NCBI RefSeq assembly: GCF_036785885.1
Contig: NC_092320.1
Coordinates: forward strand, 24,677,557 to 24,741,556
DNA: 64,000 nt
DNA from: Coffea arabica
Taxonomy: Eukaryota > Streptophyta > Magnoliopsida > Gentianales > Rubiaceae
Direction of reading: 5' to 3'
The notes under the pieces: generated by a model
Database searches by the model: none
Seen by the model: only the letters and a program-made list of their open reading frames with translations
Told to the model about the DNA's origin: nothing
Translations under genes and position numbers: made by a program
In this document: piece after piece, positions 11,025 to 23,247 of the stretch
Layout of the letters: the number at the start of each line of letters is the position of its first letter
Position numbering within the stretch: position 1 is the stretch's first letter

Positions 11025-12364
11025 TAAAGGTGAAATGTATGATGCCATGGATACATGATTTCTATTTCGTTGATTCCGAAAATTAAAACAGCAAGGGATG
11101 CATGGGATTGGGGTATGAAGACAAGTATTTCTCCTTGTTGAAGACCATGATCATCAACAAATTTGTTCTAGTTTTGGTGAAATCTGTTCTCGGTCTTTCC
11201 AATGACATAGGTTTTAGTTCCACTTGTGAGGACCATAGTTGCGGTTCTTGATTCATGTAATCTCGGATGAGCATCCTTGGGAATTTCCTGCAAACAAAGA
11301 AATCTGTGTAATAAAGATAAATAAAGAAGGAGTGGATTAGAAAACCATGAATTTGTTTAACAGGAGAACGTGCACACCATTGTGTACTTAGCATTAGAAG
11401 AAAAAATTTGGTAAAAAGCATCTAATGCCATAAGAGCATGAGAAAAGAATCGATTGATTGATAAGGTGACCAAAGTTGCACCCGGTTGGCTTTTGATATT
11501 TTTTGTAATGAAAGGAAAGGATGTGTGAGTGCATATATAACTTAAGAATATAGTATAAGAGCAATAGAATTGCAGTTTCCTCATGAAATGAACAATTCAT
11601 AAGAGATCATTGGCAAGTGCAAGGTCCAGCGTGTCCAGATTTGTAGATGATTGGTTGAGAAAGTCAGTGTATCATCTATGAAATTGCCCCTTCTTCACAA
11701 GAAAAGCATATCATTTAGGTCAATATAGCTGTGCTTGCAAAAAATTTTCCATTCTCCTTCAAAACAATGATCTGTGATTTCAGACTCCATTCGACAAGGC
11801 CATGTTTAACTGTAATGGTCTGTCCCTCTGCAAAGTTATTATAACGAAACATTTCTATAGGAATTTCCTACGAACATAAGACATCAGTAAATATATAATA
11901 AAGGTAATCTAATAGCTAGCATCAGTTATTAAGAACACCTATTTCTCCATATCTGTGCAGCAGAGTACATAGCACCAAGGCTGTCCATTCAATATTGGGT
12001 AATCTTTGGTGCCCCTATGGAAAAAAGAAAAACAATAAGATTTTCATGTATTTTATAACACTGTTGTAATTAGGAAAGGATACTTGCGTTGGGGTATGAA
12101 TGCCTCTGAAGAAATAAGGATGATATTTTGCAACCATTGTTTAACCGATGCAAGCGAAAATAACGATAGTTCACCCATGTAGGCAAATACCATGGGGGAA
12201 GCCTCAGCAAAATTTTTTTCAATGGAGTATACTATTTTTCCCTCTTGAATTTTTAACATCGGTTGCTGCGTGGATCTTATTATGATCAAACGTGCAAAGA
12301 TAAAACTTGACCTTGTTGGCAACTCGAACAAACTGTCATCTTTTAAATGGATTTTTTGTCCCAT
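11025..12364 (-). pseudogene. B3 DNA-binding-domain gene relic (REM-like)
   Basis: The clearest part is the last exon, 11287-11025, which follows a good acceptor (TTTGCAG). Its frame begins EIPKDAHPRLHES and runs through TYVIGKTENRFHQN, then KFVDDHGLQQGEILVF, then LAVLIFG, the strand pattern of plant B3 domains (wedge, GW-type loop, FV..H.L..GE.LVF). The Trp codon expected before NKFV is TAG, a stop. A second degenerate B3-like exon starts at 11867 (EIPIEMFRYNN, EGQTITVKHG, EWSLK) and goes out of frame. Sequence at 12364-12053 may be a further, unrecognised part. The gypsy element at 12482 lies just upstream, so the 5' end is lost or displaced. B3 proteins bind DNA in the nucleus; this copy cannot make one. 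Confidence 0.6.
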
Positions 12365-12481
12365 TCATTTCTACTATTAAATATTTATGGGTTAAGGTTA
12401 GGAAGAAAAGCTAAGTAGAAAACTTTGGAGAAGTTTTCTATTGTGAAAAGAGTAGTGTCTAAATTTTTTGTTTAGATATAT

Positions 12482-15079
12482 TGTGACAGCCCCACCTTCT
12501 TCTAAGGCGAACCAAAGGGGTTAGCGGACTGCCTGCCCAACTGTCGCCAGGACTAACGAGACAATTCATTGTGATCTAAAACGTTCCGGAATACACAAGC
12601 GCGCTTAAACAAGTCAAAATCACAAAATTAAAAAAAATGAAAATCGAAGCCGACATGAACAGTGCCGGACACGTTAGAACCCGGCTGGAGTCTGGCCGGA
12701 TTTCCGGTCAGATTCCTGGCCGGATACTGGCCAGAGAGCAAAGGCCGGATTTCCATTTTCCTTAGGGCAATCCGGCCAGAAACCTGGCCGGATTCGACCC
12801 TGCCCTTTCCCGCCAATTTTTTTTCTTTTCGCCGTTTGAAACCCAAATCTGTCTGAAATCCGTTCATATATCAACAAAGCATATAAACCAAGAAATCACA
12901 TAACTGCAAGCCCAAATAACATACCAAACACATTTATACATATACGGTTCCAAATTTTCAAATCAAAAGAAAGGTCGGATCTAAATCCAACTAGGGTTTT
13001 GTACATTGAAGAGCTATTCAAAATGTGTCTAATCAAGCTTGATTCGGCAACCAAAATATCAAGGCCTTCCAAAAGGTTTTCAAATCCCTGTAAGAAAAAC
13101 AAAAGAGAATAGGATGAACTTTCGCCCAATGAGGTACTTTCACTCAAGCAAGAAAGTTCAATTAAGCATAAATCCGATGATTCCAAAGTCACATATTAAT
13201 ACAAGTGGTAAAAGGATACAGATGGCTTTCAAGAGCCCCTTTCCTCGCTTGTCATCCTTGATCGTATCTTATTGACCCTCTGCCAATGTACAAAGTGTAA
13301 CCAAACGTAGACTCCACTTTACTCCCTTTCCTTCTACCGCACATACCCCAACCGGGCCCGAACTCCAAACAGTTTAGATTTGGTAATACTCGAGTATACC
13401 GAAATTGAGAGTCTCATACTCCAAGATTCCATATAACAGTCCTCATGGCTCGTCAATTTTCACGACCAATCCCTTGCCGGCTCGATTCAATTCACCTCCA
13501 ATGGGGTTGAACTCAGTAATAACAGTAGTAGCCGTTGGATACTCGTCCCAACGACACCAATTCAAGTACTTTCATGTATCAATCCAGTAACACAGTAAAC
13601 AGTCATATAAGACATAAAGGGTAAGAGTGATCAAGTACACCCTTGCTTTAATCAATATCAACGATACAATTAAGCATTCAAGGCATCAATTTCAAGTACA
13701 ACAAAGCCACATAGTAACAAACAAGTGAGTAGTACACTCACCAAGCAAGCAAAGAGATTTTTTCACACTTGTCCACCCGACGAGCATCTTGGACCACCGT
13801 CACGCCCTAAAACATTAAAACATGCACAATGAGACTCAATTACGAGTCATAAGTTGAAGCTACAAGTCACTAATGAAAAAGCAACGAAACATACAAATCA
13901 AATAAAAAACACTCGACACTAAGGGTTTAGATAATCCTAAGGTCTCTAATGACCCCTAAAACGACCCAAATCCAATCACACACAAAAACCCCCCCAATTG
14001 GACAGCATTTCTCCTTAAGATTCCAAGTTCCAACCTACACACATTCACCCATACTTTCCAAATACAATTACCATTACCACTACAAGTCATAAACCCTTCA
14101 GTACACCTTATTAGAGTTACAAAACCCTTTAATCAAAGCCAATTCAAGTGCTATATAGAAACCCTAGAAAAGTTCCAAATCCAAACCCTAATCTGAAATT
14201 TTCCGTCCAATGCGAAAATTTTCCGCAAACAACCACAATTTACGCTCCAAAACGTCATTCTCAACCATTCCAAGCCATCATCCATGGCCCAACAACATTA
14301 ACCATATGAAAACAGAAAAATCATGAATAAATAGAAAAATTCACCAATTCTACCAAAAGTCATGAAATTACACCTAAAACCACCTCTTTAGCTCACATAA
14401 GGCACTAATCAAACAGGATTGAGAAAACAAGAGAGGTTCCTTAGCTATTCACCTTACCAAATCAAGAAAGGAAACAATTTAGCACCTTGGTCTTCCAAAC
14501 CACTTCACAACCAACTTTAATACCGCTAAACTAAGAGGTTTTGTGGAGGAAATCCAAGTTTAATCGGTTAAATTTGATGATTAAGCAAGATTGGAGGTAA
14601 GAAAGTTGAGAGTTTTCTTTTCCTTTCTCTTGAGGATGGCCGGCCAAAAAGCTTGCAAATAAGGATGATTTTTGGGTCAATTTTGGTTAATTGGTAAAGT
14701 AATGAATACTGGTCAAAGTCAAGAATTAATCACCAAGTGACACTTGTCACTACCATTAATGCATGGCTATCCTTTTATCCCTCTCACACCAATCCATCTA
14801 ATAACCTCTAATTATCTCTTAATACCTGCTAAATTAAACCCGGTATACGAAACTTAATCTAACTGGCCAAATTTTACCGAACTTTCAGCACTAGCGGGTC
14901 CCACACCCGATATACACTTCTAAAATCTCATGAACTAATTTATACTAGGAAAATAATTTAAAAACCCTAGTTACCCATGAAAATGATTTTAAAAATTTTT
15001 CCTAATAAAGAAATTATAGAAAAACGAGCGATTAAATAAAATAAATCCTAAAAAATAAGAAAATTTACGGGTTCTCACA
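12482..15079 (-). repeat. 3' LTR of the gypsy chromovirus
   Basis: Length 2598 bp. On the minus strand it begins TGTGAGAACCCG and ends GGGGCTGTCACA. It shares the GTCCTGGCGA, GGGCAG and CTTTGGTTCGCCTTAG-type 3' end with the other large LTRs. The predicted intron runs 14457-13088; this family lacks recognisable copies of the ~100-bp module but keeps the ACTCGAGTATACC box (13384-13401). Confidence 0.9.
13088..14457 (-). other. Predicted intron inside 3' LTR of chromovirus
   Basis: On the minus strand the donor is TTTG|GTAAGGTG and the acceptor GTTTTTCTTACAG|GG. The sister LTR has the same pair at 22625 and 21232. This is the shortest of the predicted LTR introns, in the LTR that lacks the modules. 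Confidence 0.4.
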
Positions 15080-15098
15080 CTCTCTCCCCCTTAAAAGA
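15080..15098 (-). other. Polypurine tract of the chromovirus
   Basis: The minus strand reads TCTTTTAAGGGGGAGAGAG directly against the 3' LTR start, the usual primer site for plus-strand synthesis. Confidence 0.85.
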
Positions 15099-15122
15099 AT
15101 TTCGCTCTCGAAATTTCTCACC

Positions 15123-15362
15123 TTAATTCACGAACAGTTCAGCGTATTTCTTTTGTATTTTTTCTTCCACCTCCCAGGTAAACTCTTCTACCCCATGATT
15201 TCTCCACAATATCTTTACCAAAGGAATCTGTTTATTTTTTAGCTGTTTAACTTTTCGGTCAAGCAACTGTACAGGTTTCTCTTCATACGTGAGCGATTCA
15301 TCTATCTCGATTTCCTCCGGTTGTAAGATATGAGACGGGTCGGGATAGTACTTTTTAAGCAT
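15123..15362 (-). pseudogene. Integrase C-terminus with chromodomain-like segment
   Basis: A frame of 79 codons ends the pol region. It contains the block VKILWRNHGVEEFTWEVEE, typical of the chromodomain-like tail of Tekay-type integrases, which directs insertion to particular chromatin. It is separated from the integrase core (15414-16124) by a frameshift or stop near 15400, so no continuous pol product is possible. Confidence 0.85.
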
Positions 15363-15413
15363 CGAGACGTGGAAGACGTCGTGAATTCTAGAGAGATTCG
15401 GCGGCAGTTCCAG

Positions 15414-16124
15414 TCAATACGCTACCGTACCTACTCTCTGGAGAATCTTGTAAAGTCTGACGAACTTTGGTTGCAATTTCTTTCCTCTACCCGCCGTGAT
15501 GCTCCGTAACGGTGTAAACTTGAGGAAAATACAGTCCCCAATTTCGAACTCCAAATCCTTTCTGCGATTGTCCGTGTAGCTCTTTTGTCGATTTTGAGCC
15601 GTTTGAAGTCTTTGCCGTATCAATTTGACTTTTTCCTGTGTCTCCTCCATCCACGGAATAGCCGTTGGGTCTAAGACCTTCCTCTCACCTACCTCATCCC
15701 AGTAAATCGGTGACCGGCACTTCCTCTCATACAGTGCCTCGTATGGAGCCATTTGTATTGACGAATGGTAGCTATTATTGTACGCGAATTCCACCAAGGT
15801 CATGTGTTGACCCCAGTTACCTCCAAAATCCAGAATGCAGGTTCTTAACATATCTTCGAGAGTTTGGATGGTTCGCTCCGATTGCCCATCCGTCTGAGGG
15901 TGGTAGGTGGTGTTTAGATTGAGTTTAGTCCCTAGAGTCTCTTGGAACTTCTGCCAAAACCTAGATACAAAGCGGGGATCTCGATCGGAGACAATGCTCA
16001 TAGGAACGCCATGTAACCTTACAATCTTGTCCATATACACCTGAGCCAATTTGTCCATAGAATACTTCATGTTTACCGGCAGGAAATGAGCCGATTTGGT
16101 TAATCGATCAACGATCACCCACAC
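15414..16124 (-). pseudogene. Integrase core of the chromovirus
   Basis: A frame of 236 codons holds the rve fold. It opens with [15 protein letters not shown] (first catalytic Asp), continues with [13 protein letters not shown] (second Asp) and [20 protein letters not shown] (Glu). The GPY/F-type region follows as [14 protein letters not shown]. All three catalytic residues are present. The upstream part is broken near 16130-16310, where stops separate it from the zinc-binding N-terminus. The minus-strand end at 15414 is also a stop. Confidence 0.9.
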
Positions 16125-16314
16125 AGTATCATGCCCTCGCTGAAACGAAGTCTATGGTGACGTTTTTCCATTTTCATTCGGGTATCTCAAGAGGTTGTAA
16201 TAAGCCTGATGGTTTTTGATGCTCCGCCTTAATTTGTTGGCAAACGAGACATTTTTGCACGTACAGAGCGATTTCTTTTTTCATATTATCCCACCAATAG
16301 GCTCCTTTTAGATC

Positions 16315-17601
16315 CTAATACATCTTGCTACTACCTGGATGGATTGTATACTTGGATCGATGAGCCTCCTCTAAGATCTCCGTCCTTAACGCTTCATCTT
16401 TGGGTACCACCACTCGGTTCCGGTATCTTAAAATACCCTCGGGACTAAAGTTGAAGTCAGTTGATTCCCCCTTCTCCACATTCTCTCCCCATTTTCGCAC
16501 CATTGAATCCTCCTTTTGAGCTCCTTTAATCCGTTCCAAGAGGGTGGAGGTTACCTTAATGTTACCAAAAACCACCTTATGACTCCCAAGGCAGGGTTTC
16601 CACTTGTAAACGGATTCTAACAAATCCCACTCTTTAATCATTAACCCTGCTACCTGAGCCTTGCGACTTAAGGCATCGGTCACCACGTTTGTTTTTTCCG
16701 GATGGTAGTTAATGGTGCAGTCGTAATCCTCCAAAAATTTCATCCACCGTCGCTGCATCATATTCAATTTCTTTTGAGAGAAAAGATACCTAAACCTCTT
16801 GTGATTTGAGTACACCTCGAATGTTACCCCATATAAATAGTGCCTCCATTTCTTCAGAGCGAAAACAACCGCGGCTAACTCCAGATCATGGGTTGGGTAG
16901 TTTTGCTCGTGGGGTTTTAACTTCCTAGAGGCAAAGAATATCACATTTTGGTTCTGCATCAGCACACACCCTAAACCTTCTCGTGACGCGTCAGTATATA
17001 CGGCAAACCTGTCAACTCCGTTAGGCAGGACTAGAATCGGCGCCATGGTCAACCTTTTCTTTAATTCCTGAAAACTCGCGTCGCATTTGTCATTCCACAT
17101 AAATCGATCATGCTTCTTCGTCAGGTCAGTTAAAGGATCGGCTAGTTTAGAAAAGTTTTTGATGAAGCGCCGGTAATACCCCGCTAAACCTAGAAAGCTA
17201 CGAACTTCTGTAGGATTTTCTGGTCTCTTCCAATTAGTCACGACCTCTACTTTTGTCGGGTCAACCGAAATGCCTTCTTGAGAAATTACGTGCCCTAGAA
17301 AAGAAATCTTCTCCAGCCAAAATTGGCACTTACTGAATTTGGCATACAATTGATGCTCTCTTAGGGTTTGTAAGACAATCCTCAGGTGTTGCTCATGTTC
17401 TTCACGCGTCTTGGAGTAGATCAGAATGTCGTCGATAAAGACAACGACAAATCGATCCAGGTAGGATTTAAAAACCCTATGCATTAAGTCCATGAAGGCG
17501 GCAGGGGCATTGGTCAGTCCGAAGGGCATAACTGCAAACTCATAGTGCCCATATCTCGAGTTAAAAACGATTTTCGGGATATCCTCCTTTCTGATCAACA
17601 A
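16315..17601 (-). pseudogene. Reverse transcriptase and RNase H of the chromovirus
   Basis: A frame of 428 codons. The RT palm motif FIDDILIYS (YxDD box variant) is at residues ~54-62, preceded by [17 protein letters not shown]. The connection domain contains [12 protein letters not shown]. RNase H starts at about residue 203 with [16 protein letters not shown] and includes [21 protein letters not shown] split across its helices. The end carries an integrase HHCC-like start ([13 protein letters not shown]). The N-terminal part of RT lies upstream (17830-17602), beyond a stop near 17656 and a frameshift near 17810. The catalytic aspartates are intact. Confidence 0.92.
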
Positions 17602-17834
17602 CTGATAATACCCTGGCGGAGGTCCAGTTTCGAGAAGACCACTGCTCCTTGTAACTAGTCGAATAGCTCATCAATGTGGGGCAAGGGATACTTATTTTTA
17701 ACCGTGACATTGTTCAGGCCCCGATAGTCAATACACATCTTTAAATTACCGTCCTTTTTCTTCACAAACAGTACAGGGGCTCTCCAAGGAGATCCACTCT
17801 CTTGAATGAACCCCTACTCCAAAAGATCTTGTAA

Positions 17835-18460
17835 TTACAATTTCATCTCCTTAAGCTCCGCAAGAGCCATCCGATACGGAGTTTTTGAGATAGGCGAGAT
17901 TTCCAGTAGCAAGTCGATCTTGAATTCTATCTCTCTCTCAAGAGGCAAGGATACTAACTCATCAGAAAACACATCCGGGTATTCCCCTACTATGGGCACG
18001 TCCTCCATCTTCAATTTATTCGTAGGGGTGTTAATTAGAAAGGTTAAAAATCCCTGCGCCCCTCTGTTGAGCAGTTTCCTAGCCCGAATGCCCGAGATCA
18101 GGGCGGATAAGGCTAACCTTCCCCTGATATCCAATCTTAGGGTCGCCTCCCCAGGAATGTGGAACTCCACCACCTTCTTCTTACAATCTAGTTGGGCATT
18201 ATACCTAGTTAACCAGTCCATACCCAAAATCACATCATATCCCTTGATGGACAGGCTAATCAGGTCCACTAACAATTTTCTCTCTCCTACCCAAATCTCG
18301 CAGTCCTTATACACCATACTAGTAACCAAGCGATGATCCTCCGTAGGCGTACTAATTTCTAGGTCGTAAGGTAAATTAGCAGGTTTTATATCGAAATCAC
18401 ACATGAAATTAGGGTTAACGAAGGAATGAGTGGCACCGGGGTCTACTAAAAAAGGTAGAA
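17835..18460 (-). pseudogene. Aspartic protease and start of RT
   Basis: The region begins with the protease active-site box near 18430-18450, where the usual DSG/DTG reads DPG (codon CCC) before ATHSF. The second half is well preserved: YDVILGMDWLTRYNAQLDC. The frame then enters the spacer ahead of RT (SKTPYRMALAELKEMKL) and stops at 17835. A Pro next to the catalytic Asp would probably abolish cleavage of Gag-Pol. Confidence 0.85.
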
Positions 18461-19641
18461 TACAGGGATCGTACCTTCTACGACCTCAGTGGAATCTGGG
18501 ACCTGCTGTGGCTCTATCGAGTATACTCGAGCCGCGACCTTAGGTTTGGTCCCATCTCCTTTAGCTGGTCCAGCGTTGGTCCTCGGTGGTTGCTGACTCC
18601 CCTTTCCATCTTGCTTTAGAATCGGGCAGGTGGCAAGTTAGTGGTCTGCGCTTCCGCAACGTAGACATTTGCCCTCTTTCTTCCAGCATTGTCCTCAGAA
18701 TGATTCGGCTTTCAGCAGTATCCACAAGGTCCACGGGACGCCGAACCTGAACCCCTCTGAAAACTTCCTCCTTGGTCTCTCCCCGCTGGGCCACCCCTGG
18801 ACTGAGCTCCTCTGCCTACTCCCGACTGTCGTCCCCCTCCGGCTCATCATCAGAACTTGGGAGGGGTACCCTTATCCCCCTGCCCTGAATTGCTTTCAAA
18901 AAAGTCTCGCTCCTTTGTCTGAAAGTTCCGTACTTGTAACTTAGCGCTCTCCACCCGTTGGGCTTTCTCCACGACCTCGCTAAAAGCATTTATCTGGGCC
19001 ACCGCGAGATCCTTCTGAATTTCTACGTTTAAGCCCTGGATAAAACGCCTTATTCGTTGTTGTTCGGTCATAATCAGTTCAGGGGCAAACTTATATAAGC
19101 GAGTGCACTGGCTCTCGTACTCCGCTACAGACTGGGCCCCTTGGTGAAGTCGGACAAACTAATCTTCCTTCCGTTCCTGGACTAGAGGAGGGAAGAATTT
19201 AGCATTGAACTCTCGCATGAAGTTCACCTAAGTCCGGGGCGTCTGCTCCCGTTCCCACTTCTGTCAGATGATGTTCCACCAGGAACGGGCCGCTCCTTCT
19301 AGCTGGAAGACAGTGAAGGTCACCTGCCTTTCCTCAGTGTAATGCAAGGCAGCAAAAATATCCACCATTTTCTCAAGCCACCTTTCGACGACATCCGGAT
19401 CGGGCCCCCCAATGAACTTCGGTGGGGTAGACTTCTGGAATCTCTCAAGAGCCCTGTCGTCGCTCTCAATGTGGTTGCCAGGGTTTCCAGGGTCAGGATT
19501 AGGGTTTTGACCCTGTTGCTGCACCACTTGTGCCAGTAAGTTGGTTATTTGCTGCATGGTAGCAGCTATTTGAACGTTGGGGTCAACCCTAGGTTCAGGG
19601 TTAGGTCCGGATGAGGTTTTCCCAGCATCCCTGTCCGACAT
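18461..19641 (-). pseudogene. Gag of the chromovirus, broken
   Basis: The ATG at 19641 opens a 125-codon frame (Pro/Asn/Gln-rich N-terminus, then FQKSTPPKFIGGPDPDVVERW and AARSWWNII, conserved in gypsy Gag). A stop follows, then open fragments at 19071-18850 (RIRRFIQGLNVEIQKDLAVA) and 18794-18561. The zinc knuckle at about 18680-18625 reads CLRCGSADH then a stop, LATC; without the stop it would be a CX2CX4HX4C box. Gag forms the particle that packages element RNA. Confidence 0.85.
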
Positions 19642-20005
19642 TGGTTACCTACTCCCGCGCCCACGTCCCCGTCCACTACGTGTGCCTTCCATGAAATCTA
19701 TTCGATCTAGGCAACCGTAACTAGAACAATAAAATAACAATACATGTAAGTAAGAAACCCAAAAGCTTTTACAATAAAGCATATATTCATTCCAAACAAA
19801 GTCAAACAAAACACATATTAACAACCAGTCAAATCAAGTATAACAAAACAATCCACAAGGGAACGGCATCATCAAAAGTAATATATACATTGCTAGTTCC
19901 AAACACATAAAAACGACTAGCTAAAGTTCTCTCCCCAGTCTACCATTCCCTATCCTTCCTATATACGATAGTCAAAAGCCTCTAAAATACTTCAAAAGTG
20001 ACGGC

Positions 20006-20527
20006 TTAGTCCGTCGTTGGACTAGTGGACCCACCCGACGGGGTGGATTCAACTCCCGCCCCGGCCCCTGTACACGACGCCTCGTCGCTCTCCTCCTCGA
20101 GCAAATCGTCGCAAAGGTTCAAGATCGAATCGACTCGAACTCTAACTTTCCTAGCTCTTTTAGTCATACGCTCACGTGTCTCCCCGAGTTGAGCGTAAAG
20201 GTCGTCCACCCTATCTTCACCTTCGATCACGTCATATTCTAATTCCTTGATTCGCTCGGCTTGCTCCTCGTTGGCCGCCCTCAGTTGGTTCACCTCGGCC
20301 TCGAGCCTAGCGTTATCCTTCACCAACTCCTTTCGTTCCTCAACCGCGGCCAACACAACGGTGTTGAGGTAAGCGTAGGTGTGGTGGCACTCACACTGTC
20401 GGAGGCGGTTTGCCGGGCTCCAATGCACGACGGCCCCTCGTGGCCGAATCTGATACCTGATCACTGGGAGCACTCCATGAGATCGCTCACCGGCGGGGCT
20501 ACCACTCGGCCCACTATGTTCATTCAT
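20006..20527 (-). CDS. Extra coiled-coil ORF upstream of gag
   Basis: An intact 173-codon sense frame lies between the 5' LTR/primer site (20643) and gag (19641). Residues ~1-50 are Gly/Pro/Arg-rich. Residues ~58-130 form a strong coiled coil (RKELVKDNARLEAEVNQLRA, then EEQAERIKELEYDV). The C-terminus is acidic (DDLLEEESDEAS) and ends Ser/Thr/Pro-rich. I do not recognise the family. It is unbroken while gag and pol carry many stops, although a 0.5 kb frame can survive by chance. Possible roles are an accessory structural or nucleic-acid-interacting protein; the sequence alone does not show which. A host coiled-coil gene fragment captured by the element is the alternative. Confidence 0.6.
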   Translation of the reverse strand: MNEHSGPSGSPAGERSHGVLPVIRYQIRPRGAVVHWSPANRLRQCECHHTYAYLNTVVLAAVEERKELVKDNARLEAEVNQLRAANEEQAERIKELEYDVIEGEDRVDDLYAQLGETRERMTKRARKVRVRVDSILNLCDDLLEEESDEASCTGAGAGVESTPSGGSTSPTTD

Positions 20528-20630
20528 CCTACACCAAAGGCACAGTTAATTTAAGGACTCTTAAAGCAATAACCAAGTATAACCCTCAAATTGAGCATTT
20601 CTAATACACCCAAGCTAATTCAAACCTAAA

Positions 20631-20641
20631 CTCTGATACCA
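20631..20641 (-). other. Primer-binding site of the chromovirus
   Basis: The minus strand reads TGGTATCAGAG two bases after the 5' LTR end, complementary to the 3' end of initiator tRNA-Met. Confidence 0.9.
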
Positions 20642-20643
20642 CC

Positions 20644-23247
20644 TGTGACAGCCCTACCTTTCCCTAAGGCGAACCAAAGGGGTTAGCGGACTACCTGCCC
20701 AACTCTCGCCAGGACTAACGAGACAATTTATTGTGATCTAAAACGTTCCGGAACACACAAGCGCGCTTAAACAAATCAAAATCATAAAATAAAAAAATGA
20801 AAATCGAAACCGACATGAACAGTGCCGGACACGTCAGAATCCGACCGGATTCCTGGCTGGATACTGGCCAGAGAGCAAAGGCCAGATTTCCATTTTCCTC
20901 AGGGCAATCTGGCCGCCAATCCGGCCAGTTTCTGGCCGGATTCGACCCTGCCCTTTCCCGCCAATTTTTTTTTCTTTTCACCGTTTGAAATCCAAATCTG
21001 TCCGAAATCCGTCATCAACAAAGCCTATAAACCAAGAAATCACATAACTGCAGGCCCAAATAACATACCAAACACAATTATACATGTACGGTTCCAAATT
21101 TTCAAATCAAAAGAAAGGTCGGATCTAAATCCAACTAGGGTTTTGTACATTGAAGAGCTATTCAAAATGTGTCTAATCAAGATCGATTCAGCAACCACAA
21201 TATCAAGGCCTTCCAAAAGATTTTCAAATCCCTGTAAGGAAAATAAAAGAGAATAGGATGAGCTTTCGCCCAATGAGGTACTTTCACTCAAGTAAGGAAG
21301 TTCAATTAAGCATAAATCCGATCATTCCAAAGTCATTCCATAAAAGCCAACTAAAGTCACATATTAATACAAGTGGTAAAAGGATACGGACGGCTTTCAA
21401 GAGCCCCTTTCCTCGCTTGTCATCCTTGATCGTATCTCATTGACCCTCCGTCAATGTACAAAGTATAACCAAACGTAGACTCCACTATACTCCCTTTCCT
21501 TCCACCGCACATACCCCAACCGGACTCGAACTCCAAATAGTTTAGATTTGGTAATACTCAAATATACCGGAATCGATAGTCTCATACTCTAAGATTCCAT
21601 ATAACAGTCCCCATGACTCGTCAATTTTCACGACCAAACCCTTGCCGGCTCGATTCAATTGACCTCCAATGGGGTTGAGCTCAGTAATAACAGTAGTAGC
21701 CGTTGGATACTCGTCCCAACGACACCAATTCAAGTGCTTTCATGTATCAATCCAGTAACACAGTAAACAGTCATATAAGACATAAAAGGTGAGAGTGATC
21801 AAGTACACTCTCGCTTTAATCAATATCAACGATACAATTAAGCATTCAAGGCATCAATTTCAAGTAAAACAAGGCCACATAGTAAGAAACAAGTAAGTAG
21901 TACACTCACCAAGCAAGCAAAGAGAATTTTTCACACTTGTCCACCCGACGAGCGTTTTGGACCACCGTCACGCCCTAAAACATTAAAACATGCACAATGA
22001 GACTCAATTACGAGTCATAAGTTGAAACTACAAGTCACTAATGAAAAATCAAGGAAACGTACAAATCAAATAAAAAACACTCGACACTAAGGGTTTAGAT
22101 AATCCTAAAGTCTCTAATTACCCCTAAAACGACCCAAGTCCAATCACACACAAGAACCCCCCAATTGGACAGCATTTCCCCTTAAGATTCCAAGTTCCAA
22201 CCTACACACATTCACCCATACTTTCCAAATACAATCACCATTACCACTACAAGTCATAAACCCTTCATTATACCTTATTAGAGTTGCAAAACCCTTTAAT
22301 CAAAACCAATTCAAGTGCTATATAGAAACCCTAGAAAAGTTCCAAATCCAAACCCTAAATCCAAAATTTTCCGTCCAATGCGGAAATTTTCCGCAAACAA
22401 CCACAATTTACGCTCCAAAACGTCATTCTCAACCATTCCAAGCCATCATCCATGGCCCAACAATATTAACCATATGAAAACAGAAAAATCATGAATAAAT
22501 AGAAAAGTTCACCAATTCTACCAAAAGCCATAAAATAATACCTAAAACCACATCTTTAACTCACATAAGGCACTAATCAAACATGATTGAGAAGACAAGA
22601 GAGGTTCCTTAGCTACTCACCTTACCAAATCAAGAAAGGAAGCAACTTAGCACCTTGGTCTTCCAAACCACTTCACAACCAACCTTAATACCACTAAACT
22701 AAGAGGTTTTGTGGAGGAAATTCAAGTTTAATCGGTTAAATTTGATGATTGAGCAAGATTAGAGGTAAGAAAGTTGAGAGTTTTCTTTTCCTTTCTCTTG
22801 AGGATAGCCGGCCAAGAAGCTTGCAAATAAGGATGATTTTTAGGTCAATTTTGCTTAATTGGTAAAGTAATGAATAATGGTCAAAGTCAAGAATTAATCA
22901 CCAAGTGACACTTGTCACTACCATTAATGCATGGCTATCCTTTTGTCCCTGTCACTCCAATCCATCTAGTAACCTCTAATTATCTTTTAACACCTGCTAA
23001 ATTAAATCCGGTATACGAAACTTAACCTAACTGGCCAAATTTTACCGAACTTTCAGCACTAGCGGGTCCCACACCCGATATACACTTCTAAAATCTCATG
23101 AACTAACTTATACTAGGAAAATAATTAAAAAACCCTAGTTACCCATGACAATGATTTAGAAAATTTTTCCTTATAAAGAAATTATAGAAAAACGGGCGAT
23201 TAAATAAAATAAACCCTAGAAAATAAAAAAATTTACGGGTTCTCACA
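20644..23247 (-). repeat. 5' LTR of the chromovirus
   Basis: Length 2604 bp, with the same ends as the 3' LTR. It carries a 24-bp segment near 21335-21358 absent from the 3' LTR, plus many substitutions. The predicted intron is 22625-21232. Confidence 0.9.
21232..22625 (-). other. Predicted intron inside 5' LTR of chromovirus
   Basis: Donor TTTG|GTAAGGTG and acceptor TTTTCCTTACAG|GG on the minus strand, conserved with the sister LTR although the two have diverged. If spliced, about 1.4 kb of leader would be removed upstream of the primer site and of the extra ORF. Confidence 0.4.

Larger units (their letters stand above)
12482..23247 (-). mobile_element. Complete decayed Ty3/gypsy chromovirus (Tekay-like)
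   Basis: The 5-bp target duplication TATAT is perfect (12477-12481 and 23248-23252). Two LTRs of about 2.6 kb start TG and end CA. The primer site (20631-20641), extra ORF, gag, protease, RT-RNase H, integrase, chromodomain-like end and polypurine tract follow in order on the minus strand. The order PR-RT-RH-INT plus a C-terminal chromodomain-like segment marks a chromovirus; the long LTRs and the residues suggest the Tekay/Del lineage. Several in-frame stops and frameshifts show it is inactive. The LTRs differ by many substitutions and by a 24-bp segment present only in the right one, so it is much older than the element at 34922. Confidence 0.93.

Noticed and set aside
15665..15922. Plus-strand frame opposite the integrase
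   Set aside because: It is the antisense shadow of a well-recognised integrase core.
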